This document shows positions 12,240 through 23,712 of a stretch of DNA of 64,000 nt, piece by piece (the first letter of the stretch is position 1; each line of letters opens with the position of its first letter). The notes beneath the pieces are model-generated. The model was not told the origin of the DNA, made no database searches, and saw only the letters and a program-made list of their open reading frames with translations. The translations under genes were made by a program, and so were the position numbers. Location: the NCBI GenBank assembly GCA_010015675.1, contig ML976985.1:62001-126000 (forward strand). Direction: 5' to 3'. This stretch comes from Byssothecium circinans. Lineage: Eukaryota; Ascomycota; Dothideomycetes; Pleosporales; Massarinaceae.

Positions 12240-12982
12240 TCATGAAGTCTTCTTAGTTCCATTGGCGGTACCGTTCGCTTCCTTCTCCTTCTTGAATTTC
12301 CGTATGTCGTCCTCCACAGCCTTGTTCAGTCGGTTCTTCAGGTCAGGTCGATAACCGAGAGAGAAGAGAATCTCGAACCAGACGAAGAAAGGTGCGAGGA
12401 ACAGAGCCTGAACAAGGTTGTCAACCAACGCTGGCGCACGTCCTTCAAATACACTATGGCCAATGAATTGGGCAATCCAGCTAAGGACGTTTATGCCTCC
12501 AGCCCAGTAGTTCGCGGTGGATCCATAAGTCACGGTAAGGTGATTTCCGTAGGCAGCGCTGCCGATAAGGAGAGGTGCTACCAAAGCTCCTGCTACTGGC
12601 TCCATCAAGATATACAGCGTGGAATATAGTACGGAGGCGACGGTGCCGGCGTTGAGGGGCAGGTAGGGGACGGACAGCCACGACGGCAAAGGTAGTGACG
12701 GGGTATTGGTGAACTATGATATGTCAAAAAAAAATCCGTATGCTGCTTCGGTAACATACAAGCAGAATGAACGTTAATATAATTGCAGGAACACAGACGA
12801 TGTGTATCCCAACATTAACCTGCCGAGATGCGGCGTAAGCCAGAGGACGCATTTTGAGAGCCAGACACACTCACAGGATTATGATGGTGAGCGCCATACT
12901 ATGTTTCGTATCAGCCACATTCATAGGTACATGCAGCTTCAATACTTACGAAGCGCATTTGCTTCTCTAGGTTGAGAGACAT
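12240..12982 (-). CDS. Mpo1/YGL010w-like (DUF962) membrane protein, putative 2-hydroxy fatty acid dioxygenase
   Basis: Four exons, 12982-12950, 12898-12875, 12819-12760 and 12713-12240, encode 196 residues. Exon 2 is only 24 nt. Spliced, the N-terminus reads MSLNLEKQMRF then YGAHHHNP then VNVGIHIVCVPAIIL, which is the conserved histidine-bearing start of DUF962 proteins. Later family blocks are SAAYGNHLTVTYGS, INVLSWIAQFIGHSVFEGRAPALVDNLVQAL and FEILFSLGYRPDL, with about four membrane segments and a basic Lys-rich tail. Yeast Mpo1 is an ER Fe(II)-dependent dioxygenase that removes one carbon from 2-hydroxy fatty acids made in phytosphingosine breakdown; the clustered histidines seen here are its presumed metal ligands. 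Substrate by homology only. Confidence 0.92.
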
Positions 12983-13617
12983 GGTGCCAGAAGTGGTCGT
13001 GTGCTTGACAAGATTCGTGTGGTTACCGGAAGTCCAGCATGTCTCCGAAGAAGAAAAAGAGCAAGTAAGGCTGACGATTTTTCTCGTCAGGACGAGCTGG
13101 AGTTGTGCAGAAATGCGTGGTAACAACACGACTACGTGGACGTGGACCCACGACTTTCTCAATTCACATGCTACAGTATGATCTCGGCGGCTTGCTTTTC
13201 CGTACCGAGGCACGGACCAACAAGGCCATGTCTCTTTGGTCTTTCGCGGTCTCTCCATTGTCGTGCAACAACCAGCTTTGTCCGCGATCACTATCAACCT
13301 ACGTCGCGTAATAGGGCTGAGGGCGCAATTTGGAAAAGAAAGGCGCATAAGCTGCAGGTCCAAATCTTGAGCCTTTGGATTGCATTGCAGGCACCGCTCT
13401 TAGCAGGCGTTGTGCGAGTCCTCCCTCGACTGGCCGGCATAATAGAAGACAAGAGGAGCGCCTTTATCACTTCGACGCTTTCGTGAGCGCAATCGGTAGA
13501 GAGAATATTTGACCTGGACTTTCGCACCATCCAACCCTAAACATCTGACGTACCACGAACACATCGCATCCGCCTCCACTGATAGCCCAAACTCTACCGC
13601 GCGCATACCCCATCGCC
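12983..13617. promoter_or_regulatory. Divergent promoter of the Mpo1-like gene and RPB7
   Basis: The 635 bases between two divergent start codons must serve both genes. No TATA or named element stands out. Overlapping small ORFs on both strands at 12972-13486 have no coding character. Confidence 0.5.
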
Positions 13618-14285
13618 ATGTTCTTTATCAAGGAACTAGAGAAGACGATTCAGCTCCATCCCTCGTACTTCGGTCCGACCATTCGAACGCACATCCACCG
13701 GGAACTGCTACTGAAAGAGGAGGGCTCAAGTACCGGGAAGTTTACTATTGTGTGCATATTGGACTCGTTCGATATCTCCGATGGACAGGTCATACCTGGC
13801 TCAGGCGCTGCCGAGTACACGGTGCATTACAAGGCGATTGTTTGGCGGCCATACAAGGGAGAGGTGGTAGGTGACGCTCGTAGGTGAAGCCTCATAAACA
13901 AGGCTAATGCGTGACAGATGGATGGTATTGTTTCCTCGGTCATGCGCTCCGGCTTCTTCGTAGATTGTGGCTCACTGCAGGCATTCGTGGGACGCGCTGT
14001 AAAGATGCCCTATTTGATCATGCATCTACCCGCACACTAACGCTTGGTAGATGATTCCCGCTGATATCAAGTTCGATGCGAATGCCACACCGCCCCAGTG
14101 GACCGATAATGGAGACCAGATCATCGAGAAGGGTACCAATATCCGCATCAAAATCAAGGGTTTACGGTCCGAGGTGGACAAGATGTATGCCATCGGAACG
14201 ATGAAGGAGGTATGTAGACATTCGAGAATCTTGGCCATTTCAGCTGACAGTCTTGCAGGACTACCTTGGCCCGCTTCAGTCATGA
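13618..14285 (+). CDS. RPB7: DNA-directed RNA polymerase II subunit Rpb7
   Basis: Four exons, 13618-13866, 13918-13998, 14051-14209 and 14259-14285, encode 171 residues, the standard Rpb7 length. The N-terminal tip domain has MFFIKELEKTIQLHPSYFGP, then VWRPYKGEV. The S1/OB domain follows with DGIVSSVMRSGFFVDCGSLQAFV and IPADIKFDANATPPQW, and the C-terminus AIGTMKEDYLGPLQS is the family signature. The last exon holds only DYLGPLQS and stop. Rpb7 pairs with Rpb4 as the stalk of RNA polymerase II near the RNA exit channel, acting in initiation and in mRNA export and decay coupling. It is divergent from the Mpo1-like gene. Confidence 0.97.
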
Positions 14286-14941
14286 GAACCGGCATCTCAA
14301 CATCGAACTTGGCAGGCCTACTTGCAGCCCTACAGCGGATCAACAATACTGACTGCCGCTTACACCAAAATCATGAGAGCCGGTGCATGTTTCGGGGCAC
14401 ACCATTTCGGGAACACGCCCACGTTTTGACTATGTCACTACTTCAAAGTGCGGTATGGAATTTAACCAAAGATTGACTTTTCTTCGGTGCGCCTCCCACA
14501 TGTGGAGTCTTCTTCGTTCGATCAAACCTCCATAGAGAGCGATTTGCATGAGGGTGTTTCGTAGAAGTTCTGTCAAACTTGGAGCACTGGTTTGAACATC
14601 AGAATGCATCAAAGCGGTGGAGAAGTGGACGCAGACAGGGCCAGCAACTTGGCTCTTTGATTTGACAACTACACACGAAAGAAGAACTAAATAGATACAA
14701 TATTGCGTGCTTTCTTTGTCTTGTGCACTGTGAAGCTCCTTGGCATCTTCCCCAACCTCAAACCTCCGCGTTGTCTCCGCACTGCACGCCTCGACTCGAA
14801 TCCACATATTACGAAGTAGAGTATTTATCTGCGCGCCCAAGCGGGACTATGCTGCGCTAGTACTATAATCATTCATTTCTACTTTCTACGCTATACCATG
14901 CGAGCAATCCTCCGAGCCATTCCCCGATAACCACCACCACA
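14286..14941. other. Intergenic, 3' of RPB7 and 5' of the peptidase gene
   Basis: About 650 bases. A minus-strand frame at 14430-14840 lacks an ATG near its start and has no family features. The last 60 bases before 14942 are CA/CT-rich (AACCACCACCACA directly before ATG), as expected for a leader. Confidence 0.45.
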
Positions 14942-17778
14942 ATGCCGCAGGAGCTGGCCGTGAACGACGAAGAGACGCACCCGCTCACGCAGGACGAGAG
15001 CTCACCGCGCAATTCTGAGGACGCTTCGGGTAGCTCTATATCATCCATATCGACGACTTCGCTAGTCCTCGAGCACATCCACGACGGGGAGGCGAACGGC
15101 GCATCGCGCGCGACGAAGCCTGGGGAGAAATACCGAGACGACGACAGCGCAGAGTCGGGGCGCATACGGCAAAGCTTTGATATCGAAGATGGACACTTCC
15201 GGGGGCTGCGTCCAGTAGACAAGAAAACGCGGCGGCTGCTGTGGATCGTGGGAACAATATGCGTGGTTGGATGGGTGCTCGCGCTCGTGTCGTTTCTCTC
15301 GACAGGGAGCTACAAGCATGCGTCAACCCGTCCGCACGACCCCCTCGCAAGCTCCACAAAAGGCAGCGGTAAGAAGGTTTCTCTAGATAGCGTGCTCGCC
15401 GGCCAGTGGTATCCTTCGACGCAGAGCGTGTCCTGGATTGCAGGCACGAATGGCGAGGACGGCTTGCTACTGGAGAAAGGAGCAGCTGAAAACGACTATT
15501 TGGTGGTGGAAGACATCCGGAACAAAGGCAATGCGCAAGCGACTGGGACGAAGACTACATTGATGCAGAAGCGCATGTTTCAAGTCAATGATCAGTACAT
15601 TTACCCCGGCGACGTCTGGCCCAGCAGGGACTTCAAGAAGGTGCTCGTCGTGTCTGACCAAGTCAAGAACTGGAGGCATTCATATACTGGAAAATACTGG
15701 ATCTTCGATGTCGCAAGTCAAAAGGGAGAGCCTCTTGACCCTGCTGTTCCCGATGGCAGGATCCAGCTGGCATCCTGGTCCCCCCAGGCTGATGCCATTG
15801 TCTTCACGAGGGACAATAACATGTATCTGCGTAAGCTAGACTCGGAGCGCGTGACTCCGATCACGAAGGATGGCGGTACCGAGTTGTTCTATGGTGTTCC
15901 CGACTGGGTATATGAAGAGGAAGTATTCCAGGAAAACAGCGCCACTTGGTGGTCAGAAGACGGCAAGTACATTGCCTTCCTTCGCACCGACGAGTCTACT
16001 GTGCCTACTTATCCAGTTCAATACTTCATGTCGCGACCGAGCGGGGCAAAACCCAAGCCCGGAGAGGAAGCTTACCCAGAAGTGCGCCACATAAAGTACC
16101 CCAAAGCTGGCGCACCAAATCCCATCGTAACCCTTCAGTTCTACGATGTCGCCAAATCTGAAGTCTTCAGTGTAGAGATTGCCGACGACTTTGCGGATGA
16201 CGACCGCCTCATCACGGAAATCATCTGGGCGGGCAAGAGCCAGAAAGTACTCGTCCGACAAACCAACCGCGAAAGCGACGTGCTCAAAATCATTCTCATG
16301 GACGTACAGAGCCGCACTGGCAAGACTGTACGGTCCGATGACATCCAAGCCCTTGACGGTGGGTGGATGGAAGTCTCGCATACCACCACTTTCATCCCAG
16401 CGGACCCGAGCAACGGGCGCAACCAAGACGGATATATCGATACTGTTATTCACAACGACTTTGACCATCTTGGATACTTCAGTCCTTTGGACAATCCGAC
16501 CCCTGTGCTGCTGACACAGGGCGAGTGGGAGGTCGTCGAAGCGCCGTCCCGAGTTGATCTCAGGAACAACCTCGTCTACTTCATCTCTACTGAGCGTAGC
16601 TCAATGGAGCGTCATCCTTATGTTGTGAATCTCGATGGCACTGGCAAGCGCGAAATCATGGAGAACAGCGAGCCTGGATACTACGATACCTCCTTCTCTA
16701 CAGGCGGAGGTTATGCTCTAGTCACATACAACGGACCCAAAATACCATGGCAGAAGATCATCAGCACACCTTCCAGCACGACCCAGTACGAAAAGGTCAT
16801 TGAAGAGAACAAGAGCCTAGGTCAGTTCGCCAGTAAGCACGAACTCCCTACCTTGCACTACCAGACCATCGAGGTGGACGGGTTCAAACTCAATGTTGTG
16901 GAGCGCCGCCCACCCCACTTTAATGCGAAGCGGAAATATCCTGTCCTGTTCTGGCAATATAGTGGTCCGATATCACAATCCGTGGATAAGAAGTTCAAGG
17001 TGGATTTCCAGTCTTATGTCGCTTCTAGCCTAGGTTACATCGTGGTCACCGTCGATGGTCGCGGCACCGGCTTCCTGGGTCGGAAGCACCGCATTATCAC
17101 AAGAGGGCATATCGGTGTCTATGAAGCGCACGATCAGATCGCTGTGGCTAGGATGTGGGCTGCTAAAAAATATGTGGATAAGGAGAGGATAGCAATTTGG
17201 GGTTGGAGCTATGGAGGCTTTACAACGCTCAAAACGCTTGAATTGGACGCTGGTCAGACTTTCAAATACGGTATGGCAGTTGCGCCTGTCACGGACTGGA
17301 GGTTTTACGGTAAGTGATTCCCTTCTATCCCAAGCATCAAACACTGACATGGCAGACTCCGTCTATACCGAACGCTATATGCATACTCCCCAGCACAATC
17401 CTGCGGGCTATGACAACACCTCGATCCATGACATCCAGGCTCTTCGGAAAAACGTTCGTTTCCTCGTCATGCATGGCGTGGCCGACGACAACGTGCACAT
17501 GCAGAATACACTCACTCTCTTGGACAAGCTTGATTTGGCGGGCGTCGAGAACTACGACGTTCACTTTTTCCCCGACTCTGACCATAGTATTTATTTTCAC
17601 AACGCCAACAAGATCGTCTATGACAGTAAGTTGAGCTCCTGGCTGGAACAAGGGAGATGAGACTAACATGACTCTAGAACTAAGTTCGTGGCTCGTCAAT
17701 GCCTTCAACGGGGAATGGCTACGGATCGAAAAGGCTGTTCCGAAAGCGCAGATAGAAGGCCGGTCGACGATACGGTAG
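14942..17778 (+). CDS. Vacuolar dipeptidyl aminopeptidase (DPP IV/DapB family, type II membrane protein)
   Basis: Three exons (14942-17309, 17356-17625, 17678-17778) encode 912 residues. A disordered Ser-rich cytosolic N-terminus precedes one membrane anchor at about 99-119 ([21 protein letters not shown]). A beta-propeller domain follows, with the DPP-type EEEVF glutamates ([19 protein letters not shown]) that grip the substrate amino terminus. The alpha/beta-hydrolase domain carries GWSYGG with nucleophile Ser756, the Asp in [11 protein letters not shown] (833/834) and His866 in [10 protein letters not shown]. The family removes X-Pro or X-Ala dipeptides; fungal DapB/Dap2 sits in the vacuole membrane, while Ste13-type relatives act in the late Golgi. 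Which of the two is not decidable from sequence alone. The short last exon carries the usual C-terminus. Confidence 0.95.
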
Positions 17779-18124
17779 CATTGATGGTCATCTTTTGACG
17801 TTAGCAGGGCTTAAATTGAAGCTGGAACGTCAAAGGACAACATGTACGAATAGATATGATTCAATCGCATCGGAGCAGTCACTCCATCACCATCTGTCAA
17901 CGTTGGAAAGGGGTGTGGCACAGTAGAATGGGCTTGCTGTGGCGCGAACTCACTCATGTGGCGGCCCCGCAGCTCTCGCTACTATGATCTACACATGACC
18001 TCATCCCAAAAGTAGAGCTCCAAAACCTCGACACTTGACAGCACAGGCAGCCCTTTCTCACTACACTCTCAAATTGCCTAGTTACATCATCTAGCTCTTG
18101 CAACAGCTTCTGGATCCCTTCACC
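17779..18124. other. Intergenic, nothing recognised
   Basis: About 345 bases between two genes on the plus strand; 3' flank of the peptidase and promoter of the dehydratase. No element stands out. Confidence 0.45.
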
Positions 18125-19198
18125 ATGGCGAACGCAACGAGAAAAGAGCTCATTGGCAAGGTGTACAAGATGATCCCACCTATGCTTGAAAGCTTTCACA
18201 AGGGTGCGCTACAATGATTCCGAGGCTGACAAGCTCTGCTAACGCGTAGTCAGGTCAATTAGGCCGTGTAGCAGTCATTGGAGGTTCAGAAGACTACACA
18301 GGAGCACCGTACTTCTCCGCAATGGCATCCGCGAAATTGGGCTGCGACATGGTAACGTCCCGTACCTCTTCCTCCTCCTTTCAGGCTCTAACAGCATGCT
18401 CAGTCCCACGTCATCTGCGAGCCGGGTGCCGGCGCCGTAATTAAAACCTATTCCCCCAACCTAATGGTACACCCCTACATGCGGCAATCCAAGAACCTCG
18501 CCTCATCCGAATCCCTCGACACCGTTTCCTCCGAAGTGATCTCGATGCTCTCACGCCTGCATGTCATCGTCATAGGTCCGGGTCTCGGTCGCGACAAATT
18601 GATGCAGGATACATGTGCGAAGGTCATTGAAGAGGCACGGAAGCAAGGGATCCCGTTTGTACTGGATGCAGATGGTTTATATCTCGCGCAAACGCGGCCG
18701 GAGCTCGTAGATGGGTGCAAGGACTGTATTCTCACGCCCAATGTTGTCGAGTTTGGGAGGCTGGCCAAGGCAAAGGGCGTCAAGGTTGATGAAGGCGATC
18801 CGTCGGAGTTGTGCTCGAAGCTTGCGAAGGCATTTGGCGGCGTGACAATTATTCAGAAAGGTGCTAAGGATTACATCTCCAATGGAGAGCATACCTTGGT
18901 TTCGGAAGGCGAGGGAGGACTCAAGAGGTCGGGTGGCCAAGGAGATACCTTAACAGGCAGTCTGGCGACACTCTTGGCGTACCGGAAGGCGTATCACGAT
19001 AAGATTTGGGACCACGAGGGCGATTTGCAAGCGTCAGAGACGCTAGCTTTGGCGGCGTTTGGTGGAAGTGCAATCACGAGGGAGTGTTCGCGCTTGGCGT
19101 TCAAGGAGAAGGGTAGGAGTTTGCAGGCGGGAGATTTGACGGAACACGTTCATCAGGCTTTCTTGAATGTGATAGGGGAGAAGGGGAGTAAGCTGTGA
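18125..19198 (+). CDS. ATP-dependent (S)-NAD(P)H-hydrate dehydratase (NAD(P)HX repair)
   Basis: Three exons, 18125-18203, 18254-18351 and 18404-19198, encode 323 residues. The first splice uses acceptor AGTCAG and restores [22 protein letters not shown]. Ribokinase-fold CARKD/NnrD signatures are present in order: [85 protein letters not shown] (catalytic GxGD) and [16 protein letters not shown]. The enzyme uses ATP (ADP in bacteria) to dehydrate damaged NADHX and NADPHX back to the normal cofactors. It normally works with an epimerase, not seen in this window. The N-terminus shows no clear targeting signal from this start. Confidence 0.95.
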
Positions 19199-19320
19199 GG
19201 ACACCCGGGCTGTGGTAGTAAAAGTAGAAGGGTATGATACATAGGCGATAATATACGAATAAGACATAAGTACCTCAAATTCCGATTCTATTCGCATGGT
19301 CTTCTAGCTTCATAGATTTA

Positions 19321-20460
19321 CTACTCATACGCCTTTGGTGCAAACTCGATCCCCAACTCCTTGATAGTCTCCAAACAATGCCCCAATATGACCTTCGCTT
19401 TCGTCCTCCTCGCCAAACCCTTGATCATCTGGTGACTCTTAATCCAACCTTCGTGGTCTCTCGCTAGCCACCCTTGGGGAATGTCATCGGAGTAGTTTTC
19501 CTTTACATGGTATTGGTCACCAGTGAAAACCCACGTCCCGCTCTCCTTCAAGTTGACCTGCATGATAGTCAACCCCGGTGTATGACCTGGGGCATGATGG
19601 ATATTAATTCCCGGCGCAATCTCATAATACGATCCGTGAAAGGGCACCCAGTTGAGTTCGAAGTGCAGACTAGAATGAGCAAACAACGTCAGTGGAGCTC
19701 ATGGTTGTCTAGCACCATTACCCTACAATGAAATTACGTACTAGTGAGGTAGGTATGCGCCTATATCCGACTTTGTAGCCACAGCGTAGAAGGCATATTT
19801 CAGCTCGAGCTCGTGTACGTAGATGGGAATGTTGGTATTGCGGAAGTGGTTAAGGCCACCGGCGTGGTCCAGATGCAAATGGCCTAAGATGACCATTTTG
19901 ACGTCCTTAATGGAGTGGCCTGTCTGCGCGATCTGTGCAGCAAGGTCATTGGCAGGATCGTAGTCGACGCGTGAGAAGATATCGTTGATTTGCGGGCCTA
20001 CGGCTTCGGGGTAGTTCTATTGACAGGTGTTAGTTTCGACTTGGAGGAATGGGATGCCATGGCTTTTCTAAGGGAAGCCTACATCTCCACCTCCCGTCTC
20101 GTAGAGTATCAGCCCTTCGGTTGGATGTTCGATGAGACAGCCAAGCATTACGAGCCTTCTTCGCACGTTGGTCGGGTTCTTGTCCGACATGGTGGAACCA
20201 TTTGCCTACACGAACAAGTTAACACATATGTATTAGTGGCCTGCTGGATCCATACCCCACGCTTGAACCATCCTTCATCGCATTCCAGGAATCCGAGATG
20301 CAGAAGCTAATGCCAATGTTAATTCTATGCATTCCACGGAGCAAAGCTCGGAAGTCGAACCCATAGTTTTGTCCCCTGAAATGGTCAATTATGCAGTCAA
20401 TTTGACTTTCGAAGAACATACCTCCGGAGCTTGATTGACGAGATCCAACGAAGTTGCCAT
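19321..20460 (-). CDS. Metallo-beta-lactamase-fold hydrolase, N-acyl homoserine lactonase-like
   Basis: Six exons, 20460-20422, 20375-20361, 20306-20256, 20205-20083, 20016-19742 and 19669-19321, sum to 852 nt (283 residues). The exon after the 15-nt exon 2 was placed because it restores LHLGFLECDEGWFKRG, a family motif; the intron before it has an unusual GTTCGA donor. Zinc ligands are visible: HLHLDHAGG (HxHxDH), His in HHAPGHTPG, Asp in FTGDQYH and His in VILGHCLET. The order and spacing match AttM/AiiA-type lactonases and their fungal relatives. Bacterial members open the lactone ring of quorum signals; fungal ones may act on other lactones. No signal peptide is seen, so it is probably cytosolic. 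The specific substrate is unknown. Confidence 0.88.
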
Positions 20461-21314
20461 CTTCTCGCACGAAGGCGTCTCTTGTGTAATCGAAAAAGCT
20501 ATCAATTAGTACGCCTCTATTTTAAACTCAGTATTGAATCTTTGGCACAGAGTTACAAAGTAGTCATATGCTGAATCGCACTAATTGTACGCGCAGAATA
20601 AATACTCCTGTAACAGGAGGGTATACAGTTGCTCGGACAGACTCCGGGGTGAACGCCCCTCATATACCAACATTTGACCCAGGATGTGTTGCATCTGCAC
20701 CTTGTTCAAATAAGAAAGAATATCATCGCTGGTGGCCTGGATATGCATGTTAATTAGTTGATTGGAAGCCAGTATTCTCCAAGTTGAGGGGTAGCGTTGT
20801 GGGGTGGAGGAATGACAAAGCGACGTCCTATCAATGTGGGGCACCGAGCATACTCCAGCCGCTTATGTGATTGAAGAAGTTGGCACAAGTACCCACAACA
20901 GAAGTCCCAGCCTGTAAGAAAGCTCTGCCAGAATTTTATAGGGGTCTCCAAAGCAATTTTATTTACTGCCCAGCCTTGTAACAACACGAGTCTCGTCATA
21001 GATCATGCACCACAAAGGCAAGACTAGGGTATTGCCTACGGCCTATAGCGTTGGCTCCAAACAGAGTCTTACACTGTGTACAGGATCCCATGTCAAGTCC
21101 CAGTCGTACGCTGACTGTGTTTGCGGAAGCAGCTCAACCACATGGGTAGAGAATAGCATACATTTGTGGCGTTCACCGACGATAGAGGGTTTCTTTGTCC
21201 CCCGGTGTGGGTTGAGCCGGAAGCAAATGATGTAGAACAAAGAAAGATGGTGCTGCAGTGCCAAAGGGAAATCGACCTCTCACATCAAACGTTCTCAATA
21301 GATAACCCACCAAC
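20461..21314. other. Intergenic, AT-richer, no convincing gene
   Basis: About 850 bases between divergent start codons. Minus-strand frames at 20581-20844 and 20754-20999 have some protein-like stretches (for example DDILSYLNKVQMQHILGQML) but no splice-supported model or family. They could be chance or an old relic. Confidence 0.35.
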
Positions 21315-22718
21315 ATGTCTAATAACCAATCCAAGGGTAAGGAGCCGGTGCGCTCGAACATTTATTCGAGCTTGCTGGAGCCCGTTATGCTCGAAATGGA
21401 TGTGACCGAAGGATTGCGAGCTTTCGTTCTAGACGATGACGATGATGATGATACTACACCGCAACCTAGAAGTCCAATGATAATCGTGACACCTCCTTCA
21501 GAGGGCCTGTCAGCCCATCGTCAGCGATTACGGCAACTCAGCAGCGACGTGGTATCTCCAACGCCGAGACCGAGGCTGCTGAAGAAAGCGGTAACAGCTC
21601 CTCCTGGACCTCTGGAGCTATGCCCCCAGGCGAAACCTCAGCTTCTGAGGCGATCGATCAGCGAACGAACTGAGCGACACAGCCGAAATCAAGGGAGTGG
21701 ACATCGACAAAGGCCCAAGACGATCGCTCCTATGTTACGAGTTCCCCTCCTAAAAACAACTACGACGAAGTCTATCATCAATCGAAAGATGACGAGCAGA
21801 AAGTCAGTAGGGAAGTTGGGTCTGAAGCCCAAGGCACATGTGTGGAGATTGTCGCCTCGAGCCTCAACGCAGTATCAACTCATCTCAGAAGCGTTGAGTA
21901 GTCAGCTAGACTCACCCTCTGAGAGGTCTTTTTCAGAAAAAGCACGTGTGAAGGAAACGTTGGAACGGAAAAAGTTGGACCCGCTCAGAACGTCATTCGT
22001 TGACTTCAAATCGAAAGACTTACCCGGGACGCCTGGCTCTATGTTGGCGACTCCCCGAGAGATCTATGGCGGTCCGCCAACAAGCGGAGCTCTCCGGCGG
22101 ACCCCTCCCGGGAGTTCCAGCTTGGGCAAGAGCAGCCCGGCACAGCCTTCTCAAAGTGTGTCGTTTAGGGCGTCTTCGAGAGCGAAACACTTCTCTTTGC
22201 CGCTGAGGCCTCATGTTCAGTGCCGGGCAGGTTGGAAGCGTAGCAGTTCTGAGACGAGAGCGAGGGTCAGCTCAACAGAGAGAAGGGTGTATATACCGGG
22301 ACCGATTCGACTTGAAGAAAGAGTTGCTACGACGCCACGGAGAGCTTCAGTTGCTACAATGGAGCCCTTTGACGAGATGGAACCCAGGGCGAAACGATTT
22401 TCTGACATGGTCGCACTAGACAGTGTGGTGTGTTTCTTCGAAGAGCTTGGGATAGCAGCCGAGTCGTCGGAAGATTGCCTGGATAGATATTGGGTGCCTG
22501 ACAAAAGAGGCAGCCGTCACATCACACAGCTGCAGAAGGCTGCTCCTCCAATGCCTACGCGCCCGCCCATCACCTCGTCATCGCCGTCTCCACGCAGCGC
22601 ACTCTTTCCAACGCAAACAGCACGGCAGCATGAAGAACGACGGGCCCCTCCTTCCCCAGAGACTCCAGGGCGTCGCAGACTGAGATCGCTGCTCAAATCA
22701 AATCGGTCTATATTGTGA
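21315..22718 (+). CDS. Disordered Arg/Ser/Pro-rich protein, unknown function
   Basis: One uninterrupted exon of 467 residues begins at MSNNQSKGKEPVRS in CAACATG context. An aspartate run (DDDDDDD around residue 40) is followed by long disordered, strongly basic Ser/Thr/Pro segments (for example SPTPRPRLLKKAVTAPPGP and ERTERHSRNQGSGHRQRPKT). Near the C-terminus one short ordered stretch stands out, RFSDMVALDSVVCFFEELGI followed by CLDRYWVPD, which may be the only folded part and a conserved fungal motif. The last residues are again basic (GRRRLRSLLKSNRSIL). Many S/T-P sites suggest phosphorylation. I do not recognise the family. Confidence 0.65.
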   Translation: MSNNQSKGKEPVRSNIYSSLLEPVMLEMDVTEGLRAFVLDDDDDDDTTPQPRSPMIIVTPPSEGLSAHRQRLRQLSSDVVSPTPRPRLLKKAVTAPPGPLELCPQAKPQLLRRSISERTERHSRNQGSGHRQRPKTIAPMLRVPLLKTTTTKSIINRKMTSRKSVGKLGLKPKAHVWRLSPRASTQYQLISEALSSQLDSPSERSFSEKARVKETLERKKLDPLRTSFVDFKSKDLPGTPGSMLATPREIYGGPPTSGALRRTPPGSSSLGKSSPAQPSQSVSFRASSRAKHFSLPLRPHVQCRAGWKRSSSETRARVSSTERRVYIPGPIRLEERVATTPRRASVATMEPFDEMEPRAKRFSDMVALDSVVCFFEELGIAAESSEDCLDRYWVPDKRGSRHITQLQKAAPPMPTRPPITSSSPSPRSALFPTQTARQHEERRAPPSPETPGRRRLRSLLKSNRSIL

Positions 22719-23712
22719 GCTGGGAGTTCTTGGTGGGGAGCTGGAGTCCATGATTCTGGCAAGCTTGAAATGTGCCAGCTCAGACGCTAGAAAGGTTCAA
22801 AATGACAATGAAATGAGACCAGTAAGCAGAGTCGAGAAAGCCGAAAATAGAATTGAAAACGTGATTTGGCGTAGAGATTGATTGACTAGAGAGGCTACTG
22901 TCAGAAACTTACCAACACTCAGCGAAGGAAAGTTTACTGATGCAAGTACTGTACCACGTGTACGGTGTGGTGTACGAAGGTAGGCCGAACCAACGGGGCG
23001 TGCAGAGAGCTCCTCGTATATGCGCCGTGGTGTCGTCGAAGAAATACCGCAGTTGCCCTCTTTCTGCCTCATCGAGTGAGGTCACCGGCCCGTACATTCG
23101 GAGAAGGGCAACAGAGTGGACGGGGATGGGCGGACACAATGATGGCGGTGTGACCCAAAGCAGCGAGGTGCAGAGTCCTCCACCAAGTGGACGCGCGGTG
23201 GAGAGTCGCGATAGGGTCGATGCTGCTTGGGATGGAAGCCCACGATAGCGACGATCCTTCCGCACACGGCGTCCAGCGGGATGACCCCGGTGGGCGAAAT
23301 GTTGGCAACTCGAGGCAGCGAATCCGGCGGCGACGTGGTGTTGCGATCGCCAGGCGGTTGCCCTGTTGGGCTTGGCAAATGGTGGCCTCCCGCAGCGTCC
23401 TTCCCGGGCGCTCGTCAGACACGGCTCCGAAGCGAGCCAACGCATCACCCACCCTGCGCCCATCTCATAAGCCCGCCCATGCCCATGCCCATGCCCATGC
23501 CCATCGCCGTCTCCTCCCGCTTCCTCACTTTCTGCTTGCCTGCCTCACCCATCCACACATCTGCCTGCCCTCACAATACGACTGTTCGTCTCTCCATCCA
23601 CGGCACAACCAGCACAGCGTAAGCCTTGATACATCCAGCTGCACACAAGAGGGTGCTGATCGCCGCTTCCACAGTCTGTTTCTTAGCGCCTGCCTCCTCG
23701 CCTCTCCTCACC
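22719..23712. promoter_or_regulatory. GC-rich promoter and leader region of the zinc-finger regulator
   Basis: About 1 kb between two plus-strand genes. Nearly all frames are open at 22900-23460 because the DNA is GC-rich, so those ORFs are not called. The 3' 250 bases are strongly C/T-rich, end in CTCCTCACCATGG and look like a long leader. A GCCCAT tandem repeat lies at 23475-23504. Confidence 0.5.
23475..23504 (+). repeat. GCCCAT microsatellite, five units
   Basis: Five perfect direct copies of the hexamer GCCCAT lie in the pyrimidine-rich stretch about 210-240 bases before the start codon of the zinc-finger regulator. Confidence 0.9.

Noticed and set aside
14430..14840. 136-residue minus-strand ORF between RPB7 and the peptidase
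   Set aside because: No early ATG, no domains, and lies in 3' flank and promoter sequence.
22909..23463. 184-residue minus-strand ORF upstream of the zinc-finger regulator
   Set aside because: All frames are open in this GC-rich stretch. The last 60 residues look somewhat protein-like, but no exon joins in frame downstream.
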